From Ruminococcaceae bacterium UBA1236 (lineage in GTDB: Bacteria > Bacillota > Clostridia > Oscillospirales > Acutalibacteraceae): DNA of 19,762 bases. The stretch covers positions 26,400-46,161 of the forward strand of contig DBWO01000055.1 in assembly GCA_002309055.1 (NCBI GenBank), written 5' to 3'. The notes under the pieces were generated by a model that was not told the DNA's origin, searched no databases, and worked only from the letters and a program-made list of their open reading frames with translations. The position numbers and the translations under genes were made by a program. Shown in pieces: positions 14,591 to 19,762 of the stretch. How positions within the stretch are numbered: position 1 is the first letter of the stretch; the number at the start of each line of letters is the position of its first letter.

Positions 14591-14623
14591 AAAAAACGGA
14601 CCGTGAAATCAATCACAGTCCGT
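14591..14623 (-). terminator. Rho-independent terminator after the G5/3D gene
   Basis: Minus strand: ACGGACTGTGA (14623-14613), 6-base loop, TCACGGTCCGT (14606-14596), then a T-run. The 11-bp stem has one T-G pair. A T-run on the other side makes it potentially bidirectional. Confidence 0.88.
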
Positions 14624-14639
14624 CTTTTTTGATCGTTCG

Positions 14640-15857
14640 TCAGAGAATGTAGATGTTTACGGGTCTGTTGCCCCAGTCATCACACATATCTTCCGTGTTC
14701 ATAAACAGGTCGATGGTGGTGTTGCCCATCTTCACAAATCCGCCCGTGTCGGCGGCGATGCAGTAGCCGTAAACGTATTTACCGTCCGCGGATACAACAT
14801 AGCACTCGGTGCCGTAGGGAATCTGCTTGGGGTCAACGGCAATGATACCGGGCTGCGGTACGATGCCTGTTGATGTGATGGGGTCATCGGTGTAAGCGGT
14901 AGCTTTGCCGTTTATGCAGTACTGATAGTTTACGGGGGCGCCGTCCGCTCCGATTGTGAGCTTGTCGGGGGCTTTAATCTCCGAAATCGGGCTGCCGTTG
15001 CCGTAATAATCCGAAAGCTTGTTACTGTTAACTTTTCCTGACTTGATTACCTGCGTAACGGGCTTTGAGAGGACTATCTCGCTTTTGACATTCGACTGCA
15101 CAAGAGCTCCGTTTACATACTTGTCTGAATAAATAACGGTCTTTTTGCCTTCCTTACCCTGTGTAGCGACGCGTGAAACGCCGGGAGCAAGGGTTTCGTC
15201 TGTTTCCACCTTTGTGTCGAAAGGAATCTTTTCCTTTTCAACTCTCAGGCGGTAGCTGACTCTGCTGATGGATATTTTGGTTTTGCCCGTGATGGGGGTA
15301 TCCGCAGAGGGTGAAACAACATCGTTTTTGCCGATTGAAATGCCGGCGTTTTTGACTGCCTCGCCCACGGTGCCGCCCGATACCGTGACTTTTTCATTTT
15401 TACCGTCGTGTAAAATGTTCACGGTAAACGCGCTTTTAACCAGTGATTTTGCCAAGTCTTTCATTCCCGAAGCGATTGACTTGTCATCGGCGGATGAAGA
15501 AGCGTCTTCATCATAACTGAGAATGTAGGAAATAATGCCGTTGTCATCAACTCTGATGAGCTTGGCGCGCCTGATGACTATTGTGCCGCCCTTTTCTTCG
15601 GAAAACATGTCAAGATAAAGCTTATCGTTGACATCAAGATTGTAACCTGCCTCTGCGACGATCTGTGCGGGGTCCTTGGATTCGGTGGTTACGGATTTTA
15701 TTGACAGGCCGTCAATAATCTTTACCTTGATACCGCCTTCCGCCGCGAAAACGATGAGGCTCGAAGAAACGGCCACAATCAGCGCAACGGACACAGAGAT
15801 AATTCTGTGCAGTATCTTACCGATTACAAGTTTGCCCGATAATGTCTTTATCGGCAT
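14640..15857 (-). CDS. G5 and 3D domain cell-wall protein (YabE/RpfB-like, putative lytic transglycosylase)
   Basis: A 405-residue exported protein. An N-terminal signal/anchor helix spans about 18-38; two ubiquitin-like DUF348 repeats follow (about 42-83 and 143-190), a G5 domain at about 198-273, and a C-terminal 3D domain at 312-405. The 3D domain keeps its three aspartates: Asp342 in AVDPKQIPYGT, Asp370 in AADTGG and Asp383 in IDLFM. The domain is related in fold to lytic transglycosylase MltA, so cleavage or remodelling of peptidoglycan glycan strands is likely; the Bacillus relatives are YabE and the spore-related YocH type. AAAGGAG lies 6 bases before ATG 15857. It is a single-gene unit with its own strong promoter and terminator. 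Confidence 0.92.
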   Translation of the reverse strand: MPIKTLSGKLVIGKILHRIISVSVALIVAVSSSLIVFAAEGGIKVKIIDGLSIKSVTTESKDPAQIVAEAGYNLDVNDKLYLDMFSEEKGGTIVIRRAKLIRVDDNGIISYILSYDEDASSSADDKSIASGMKDLAKSLVKSAFTVNILHDGKNEKVTVSGGTVGEAVKNAGISIGKNDVVSPSADTPITGKTKISISRVSYRLRVEKEKIPFDTKVETDETLAPGVSRVATQGKEGKKTVIYSDKYVNGALVQSNVKSEIVLSKPVTQVIKSGKVNSNKLSDYYGNGSPISEIKAPDKLTIGADGAPVNYQYCINGKATAYTDDPITSTGIVPQPGIIAVDPKQIPYGTECYVVSADGKYVYGYCIAADTGGFVKMGNTTIDLFMNTEDMCDDWGNRPVNIYIL

Positions 15858-15877
15858 AAAATTCTCCTTTAGTTTTT

Positions 15878-15904
15878 ACAAAAGGCGAAGAAACGCTCTT
15901 TTGC
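15878..15904 (-). promoter_or_regulatory. Leader hairpin just upstream of the G5/3D ribosome site
   Basis: In the transcript GCAAAAG-A-GCG (15904-15894) pairs with CGCCTTTTGT (15887-15878) around a 6-base loop with one bulged A. It ends about 10 bases before AAAGGAG and has no T-run, so it is not a terminator; it could stabilise the mRNA or modulate translation. Confidence 0.55.
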
Positions 15905-15927
15905 TTATTTTCTGTCAGGACGGGGGT

Positions 15928-15956
15928 ATTATATTGGTCAAATGCGTTTTTGTCAA
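15928..15956 (-). promoter_or_regulatory. Near-consensus sigma-A promoter of the G5/3D gene
   Basis: Minus strand: TTGACA (15956-15951), 17-base spacer, TATAAT (15933-15928); both boxes match the consensus fully. Expected transcript start is near 15921, a leader of about 64 bases. A weaker candidate (TTGACC-17-TAGAAA) lies roughly 60-85 bases further upstream. Confidence 0.9.
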
Positions 15957-15975
15957 GTTTTTGAAAATGCGTTTT
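15940..15975. repeat. Direct repeat pair flanking the -35 box
   Basis: AAATGCGTTTT occurs at 15940-15950 and 15965-15975, 25 bases apart, on either side of the -35 box of the G5/3D promoter. A partial third copy (AAAATGCAC) starts at 15983. The arrangement suggests a regulator binding site. Confidence 0.6.
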
Positions 15976-16074
15976 CTGTCCAAAATGCACAAAAGAGAGC
16001 GATTTTATTTCTATTTTAGAAATATAAAACGGTCAAAGCGCGTTTTTACCCCTGTTTTTTTGTGTAAAGTCAAT

Positions 16075-16118
16075 GAAAATCGGCACCATAACTACCCGTT
16101 GTGGTCGTTACGGTGCCG
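16075..16118 (-). terminator. Rho-independent terminator after the substrate-binding protein gene
   Basis: Minus strand: CGGCACCGTAAC (16118-16107) pairs with GTTATGGTGCCG (16092-16081), 12 bp with one G-T, followed by ATTTTC. The loop is 14 bases. The stop codon is 17 bases upstream. Confidence 0.8.
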
Positions 16119-16135
16119 TATACTACATATTGAAC

Positions 16136-17806
16136 TCAGTAAAGATATGGCAGAATATCGGTGTATCCGTCGTACTCCGAAACGTCTATCAGCGACTTTT
16201 CATTGATGACTCCCGTGTCGTACGCAGTCACTCTCTGAAGCTGATAAAGCGGAAGCTCTACGGCCGAATCCATCACCTTTTCGAGCAGTTCGCCCGTGAG
16301 CGCTCCCCTGTCGGTAAATCCGGTGGCGCGGCGTATTTTTAATGTGAGCTCGTCAATCCCGGGGTCTGACAGGCGCGTAAAGTTTTTACTGCCGAGGGTG
16401 TTGTAATAATCATATTTATCGCAGGTGTCGCCGTCCGGGGTTGAGGTTATCCAGATATCCGCCCTGCCCTCTTTCACGGCGGCTTCAAATTCGCTCTCAG
16501 AGCACGCCGTTACTTTTATATTTACATTATATTGCGCAACATCCTGCGCGAATTTCTCGAGCAGCTTATAATCAAGGCTGTCCTTTGTGCCGGCGCAGTA
16601 AGCGCTGAGCGAAGTGACCATAGTGCTCAGAAAAGCGCCTTTAAGGGTGGATTTATAATACTGCTCAAGGCCCGCGGGGTATTCCTCAAACCTCACGCTC
16701 AGCGGCCTAACAAGCCGGGTGTAATAACCCGAATACTCATTCTCAATCAGGTCGTAGGATGCGAAAAGGCCCATCAGGGTTTTGCGCGCCTCCTGCGGAA
16801 CGGCTGTGGAGATGAAAAGCGAGGTATAGTCCGTTTCGTTGCCGAGCACCGTTTTAACGGAGCTTCCGAAAGAGGAAACCGTTTCGCCCGTTGCCGGAGC
16901 GGAAACGATGTTTACATCCCCGCTTTTGAGTGCTTTGGCGGCATCCTTGCCGAGCGCCTTCAGATCTTTGAACTCCGCCTTCTGAAACACAGCCGGCTTG
17001 TTGATCGCGTAGTCGTTTGCGACCATTGTAACGGTATGGTCCTTTTCGGAATAGGCGGAAAGATAGTAGGGTCCGCATCCGAGGGTGTCCGATGTGATTT
17101 CTTTCACCTTTGCAGCTTCGCCTTTAACGTAGTTTGCGCCGTAAAACGCCTTGGGCACTATTACCGCGTTTATCTGCGAAACAGCGTTTATGTTGCGCGA
17201 ATTGAACAGAACGGTGCAGGTGTAGTCATCCACACGCTTTATGCCGCTTATCTCGGTAACATCGGTGCCGTTCGCGTAATTCTTTTTGATATATGACGCT
17301 ATATGCGAGTCGCTGCCGGCGAAGTTGCCGATAACCGAGGCGTAATTCTCATCGTCAAAATAATACTCCCTGAGGCCCTCAATATCGTTGAGGTAAAAAC
17401 CGGAGTAAACGCCGTCATAAGTGGCGTCCGCGAGAAAATAATACCAGAAAATAACATCGTCTATGGTAACGCGCGTGCCGTCCGAAAAAGCGAGGTCATC
17501 CCTTATGGTAACGGTGTATTTGACTCTGTCGCCCTCTTCGTATTCATAGGAAATACTGCCGAGGTCGTTTATAAGCGTGTTATCGGGGCCCCTGCGCTGG
17601 ATTGAGGGATAAATCTGCTTCATAACCTCAATATCGCCCGCGCTTTCGGCGTAAAACGGGTTAAAGTTGCCCGTTATATCCTGAGTGCCGATTTTTATGA
17701 CGGAGGCGCTGCCCGCGCCGCTGTTTTTGCCTGAGCAGGAGCCGAGCAAAACAATGGCGCACACGAGCGCAAGGGATATGGAAACTCTGAGAATACGGTT
17801 CAGCAA
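16136..17806 (-). CDS. ABC transporter substrate-binding lipoprotein, family 5 (peptide/nickel type)
   Basis: A 556-residue extracellular lipoprotein. The signal ends in lipobox L21-G-S-C24, then a Ser/Gly linker. The mature part has the family 5 (OppA/DppA/NikA) layout: IKIGTQDITGNFNPFYAES at the start, RDDLAFSDGTRVTIDDVIFWYYF, a mid-domain with GCGPYYLSAYSEKDHTVTMVAND, and a C-terminal lobe ending LPLYQLQRVTAYDT. It captures short peptides or similar ligands for an oligopeptide permease, but no permease or ATPase gene is beside it. I accept the TTG start at 17806: GAAGGTG lies 5 bases upstream and the signal sequence begins there (basic residues at 4 and 7). No clear promoter is visible in the 85-base gap, so read-through from the upstream SDR gene is possible. 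Confidence 0.88.
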   Translation of the reverse strand: MLNRILRVSISLALVCAIVLLGSCSGKNSGAGSASVIKIGTQDITGNFNPFYAESAGDIEVMKQIYPSIQRRGPDNTLINDLGSISYEYEEGDRVKYTVTIRDDLAFSDGTRVTIDDVIFWYYFLADATYDGVYSGFYLNDIEGLREYYFDDENYASVIGNFAGSDSHIASYIKKNYANGTDVTEISGIKRVDDYTCTVLFNSRNINAVSQINAVIVPKAFYGANYVKGEAAKVKEITSDTLGCGPYYLSAYSEKDHTVTMVANDYAINKPAVFQKAEFKDLKALGKDAAKALKSGDVNIVSAPATGETVSSFGSSVKTVLGNETDYTSLFISTAVPQEARKTLMGLFASYDLIENEYSGYYTRLVRPLSVRFEEYPAGLEQYYKSTLKGAFLSTMVTSLSAYCAGTKDSLDYKLLEKFAQDVAQYNVNIKVTACSESEFEAAVKEGRADIWITSTPDGDTCDKYDYYNTLGSKNFTRLSDPGIDELTLKIRRATGFTDRGALTGELLEKVMDSAVELPLYQLQRVTAYDTGVINEKSLIDVSEYDGYTDILPYLY

Positions 17807-17829
17807 ATTTACACCTTCTGTCCTTTTTT

Positions 17830-17867
17830 GCGGTTAAACAGAGAAAACCGCCTTTTGAGCGGCTTTC
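17830..17867 (-). terminator. Terminator-like hairpin with an overlapping alternative stem
   Basis: Minus strand: GAAAGCCGC (17867-17859) pairs with GCGGTTTTC (17851-17843), 9 bp with one G-T, loop of 7. The following bases are T-rich but interrupted, so termination may be partial. GCGGTT at 17851-17846 can instead pair with AACCGC at 17835-17830, giving two mutually exclusive structures between the SDR gene and the substrate-binding protein gene. Confidence 0.6.
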
Positions 17868-17891
17868 TTCTGCTTATTGTAAAATGATTTA

Positions 17892-19439
17892 TCAGTCTTT
17901 AAAACCTTCGAAGCCCTTGAAAATCGCCTCTGTGTAAACATTGTTTTCGCTATCGTCATGAAGGGGCTCCCAAACCTGACGGAAGAAGGGGTTGATTTTC
18001 GCTTCGTAGTCATAATCCCAGTAGAACTTCTTGCCTTCGCAATCGGTCGGGAACTCTGCGGGGCACCAATGGCCGCCTCTGAGCACGAGGTTTGCGCTCA
18101 TCATAAACTCATTGCCGCGCGCCGACTTCCACTTGATGGGTGTGTAGAAATCAACATACTCTTCCTCTGTGGCAAGGCACTCGCCGCCTCTTTTCGCGGC
18201 AGCCTGCCTGAGGTCGTCAAGAGTGAGCTCCTCAACGGGCTTGGACTCATCGTAACCGTGGTCAAGAATTCTGACATCTTCGGAAGTGGTCTTCTTTGAA
18301 GGAATGATAATCTTGTAATCCTCCCACTTCTCGGGGATGGCGTTATACTCTTCGATAGTGCCGTAGTATGCGGAAATTCTTTCGGGAATCTGATTCTTAA
18401 TCCACCACTGTGTGCCGTAAATCTCTTTGTTGGCAAGTGATTTCATAAAGGTGTCTCTGAGGATGGGAGCGATGGGCTTTGCGAGGAAGGCAAGCTTGAA
18501 ATAGGGCTCAACCTGATCCATCATATTCTTGAAATAAGTCTTGATGGGAATATTTGCTCTGAAGTGGCAGTATTTCTCAAGCTCGTCGCCGTCATAGTAC
18601 CACTGGCCGTGGAAATTGCGGGTGGTGAACCAGTTGGGCTTGAAGATCTTCTTGGGAGAGCCGAGGCCGAGTGTGCCGAGCAGGAGCTCCTCAAACTCGA
18701 AGTTGGTGATTCTGTATTCTTCACCGGAACCGATGTTATAGAATCTTCTCCAGAATTCCTCGGGGATATCGTCGCCGCAGATGTTGACCATAAGGCGGGC
18801 GGAATCCTCAACGGTAGCCCATTCAAGAACGCCGTTGATGGGAACGTGGAACATGATGGGATCCATATTCTTGAGAATGTCGGCATAAAGGATACCGGAC
18901 TGACGGCAGGATACCCAGTATTTCAGGCCGCTCTCTGCGAAGATTGCCTCCGCCAAAACTTTGGAGCAGGCATAGTGGTCATAAATGCTGATTTTGATGG
19001 GGTCGCCGCAGCGCGCCCAGTGGATGGGAGCGTTTCTGTCGCCTGTTTCGGCAACGGTGCCGATGTAAACAACCTTGATTGCGTCGGGGTTGGGCTGAGC
19101 TTTAACGGCCTCAACGATGTTTCTTGCAGCTGTGGTGTTGGTAACGATGGTCTTGGTGGGATAATAGTCCGCAGCGGGTGAAACCATACCGCCAACGTGA
19201 AGAACATAGTCCGCACCGTCAACGCAGGATTTAACTGCTTCGGCATCGGTAAGATCGCCCCAAACAATCTTGACCGCGGGATCGTCAAGATACTTTGCAA
19301 AAAGTTCTCTGTTCTTTTTGCTGTCACGAAGGAGAAGAACCATATTGTACTTATCCTTGTGCTTAATGAACTCAAGAAAGCTCTTGTGACCCATGTTACC
19401 GGACGCGCCGGTAAGAAATACTGTTTTTTTCTGTGCCAT
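17892..19439 (-). CDS. Extended short-chain dehydrogenase (NAD-dependent epimerase/dehydratase-like) with C-terminal extension
   Basis: A 515-residue cytoplasmic oxidoreductase. The Rossmann fold carries the nucleotide loop GASGNMG (11-17), GDLTD after strand three, and the catalytic pair Tyr156-Lys160 (YACSK). Residues 1 to about 310 form a normal extended SDR. The remaining 200 residues are not part of that family: after a helical linker, residues 406-465 (TLDDLRQAAAKRGGECLATEEEY, IKWKSARGNEF, VLRGGHWCPAEF) resemble a GHEW/WCPxC zinc-ribbon domain with most ligands replaced. Substrate is unknown; sugar nucleotides, steroids and aryl compounds are all handled by this superfamily. GGAGGAG lies 5 bases before ATG 19439. 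Confidence 0.85.
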   Translation of the reverse strand: MAQKKTVFLTGASGNMGHKSFLEFIKHKDKYNMVLLLRDSKKNRELFAKYLDDPAVKIVWGDLTDAEAVKSCVDGADYVLHVGGMVSPAADYYPTKTIVTNTTAARNIVEAVKAQPNPDAIKVVYIGTVAETGDRNAPIHWARCGDPIKISIYDHYACSKVLAEAIFAESGLKYWVSCRQSGILYADILKNMDPIMFHVPINGVLEWATVEDSARLMVNICGDDIPEEFWRRFYNIGSGEEYRITNFEFEELLLGTLGLGSPKKIFKPNWFTTRNFHGQWYYDGDELEKYCHFRANIPIKTYFKNMMDQVEPYFKLAFLAKPIAPILRDTFMKSLANKEIYGTQWWIKNQIPERISAYYGTIEEYNAIPEKWEDYKIIIPSKKTTSEDVRILDHGYDESKPVEELTLDDLRQAAAKRGGECLATEEEYVDFYTPIKWKSARGNEFMMSANLVLRGGHWCPAEFPTDCEGKKFYWDYDYEAKINPFFRQVWEPLHDDSENNVYTEAIFKGFEGFKD

Positions 19440-19476
19440 TTTAACTCCTCCGTATCGGATTAAATTTATTTATATA

Positions 19477-19505
19477 AGTTTAACATATTTAAATACCTAA
19501 ATCAA
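19477..19505 (-). promoter_or_regulatory. Sigma-A promoter of the SDR gene
   Basis: Minus strand: TTGATT (19505-19500), 17-base spacer, TAAACT (19482-19477). A second AT-rich -10-like TATAAA lies a few bases downstream. Leader about 32 bases. Confidence 0.65.
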
Positions 19506-19570
19506 TTGTTTTTTAGCAAAATTAAAAAGAAATATGGAGAATAAGATTATAATAATGAAATACCTCCGGT

Positions 19571-19637
19571 GTGAAATACGCCTTGCGCGTGTGAAATGTT
19601 TCCTTTCGGAAACGTTTCGGGTCGCTTCGCTCCGGTT
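19571..19637. repeat. Modular stem-loop repeat with GTGAAAT spacers
   Basis: GTGAAAT occurs at 19571-19577 and 19591-19597, exactly 20 bases apart. Between and after them are short stem-loops: ACGC/GCGT (19578-19590) and GTTTCC-TTTC-GGAAAC (19598-19613), then an imperfect GC-rich hairpin with a CTTC loop up to about 19637. No coding potential is seen. It looks like an interspersed intergenic repeat. Confidence 0.65.
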
Positions 19638-19643
19638 ATATCT

Positions 19644-19734
19644 GTAGGGGCGAATATTATTCACCCGTCATATGATATGAGGAGCATAAATAAACAATTA
19701 ATGCCTTCTGCGGGCGATTGCTAATCGCCCCTAC
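19644..19734. repeat. REP-like inverted repeat pair
   Basis: GTAGGGGCGA (19644-19653) and its exact complement TCGCCCCTAC (19725-19734) bound a 91-base unit. Each end forms its own hairpin: GGGCGAAT/ATTCACCC with one mismatch (19648-19666) and GGGCGATT-GCT-AATCGCCC, perfect (19712-19730). This is the form of REP or small MITE-like elements. The rest of 19735-19762 holds only a small GCC-TTC-GGC hairpin. Confidence 0.75.
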
Positions 19735-19762
19735 GGTCAATGCGCCTTCGGCACATCGGAAT

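Noticed and set aside
16532..17296. 254-residue open frame on the + strand
   Set aside because: Antisense shadow of the substrate-binding protein gene, with no ribosome site or recognisable domain.
18564..19181. 205-residue open frame on the + strand
   Set aside because: Antisense to the SDR gene core; caused by codon bias in the real frame.

Overview
The window looks like chromosomal DNA of a low-to-mid GC anaerobic Firmicute, most likely a gut-type clostridium (Oscillospiraceae/Ruminococcaceae-like; this placement is inference). The signs are strong Shine-Dalgarno sites (AGGAGG, AAAGGAG), sigma-A promoters with 17-base spacers in front of most transcription units, ferredoxin-dependent 2-oxoacid chemistry, a FemAB ligase, a G5/3D wall protein, an ECF S component and lipoproteins with Gram-positive lipoboxes. 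No phage, IS element or CRISPR array is visible.

Left block (1-3622, + strand): the 3' part of iorA, then iorB, a PaaK-type aryl-CoA ligase and inorganic pyrophosphatase, packed as one operon that ends at a perfect bidirectional terminator. The set fits interconversion of aromatic 2-oxoacids and aryl-acetates through aryl-acetyl-CoA. The adjacent pyrophosphatase favours the acid-activating direction.

Second block (3697-7922): a minus-strand pair, CCA-adding enzyme then FemAB ligase, head-to-head with a small ArsC/Spx-like gene. That gene abuts, tail to tail with no spare base, a cytoplasmic GH29 alpha-L-fucosidase read from a clear promoter and a TTG start.

Third block (7925-10641, - strand): an uninterrupted larC (nickel-pincer cofactor) and an ECF transporter S component from one promoter, then two small three-helix membrane proteins of unknown function behind their own promoter, which carries a palindrome at its -35 box.

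Fourth block (10645-14136): a solitary GspE/PilB secretion ATPase; a secreted protein that may have a circularly permuted papain-like fold; and, divergent from it, a two-gene unit (unknown 122-residue protein plus a small lipoprotein).

Fifth block (14137-17867): an intergenic stretch with a GTGAATAA cluster, tRNA-Leu(CAA) with its own promoter and terminator, a G5/3D cell-wall protein behind a near-consensus promoter flanked by direct repeats, and a lone family-5 substrate-binding lipoprotein.

Right end (17892-19762): a 515-residue extended SDR oxidoreductase with an unusual C-terminal region that resembles a zinc-ribbon domain which has lost its ligands, preceded by about 250 bases of modular stem-loop repeats.
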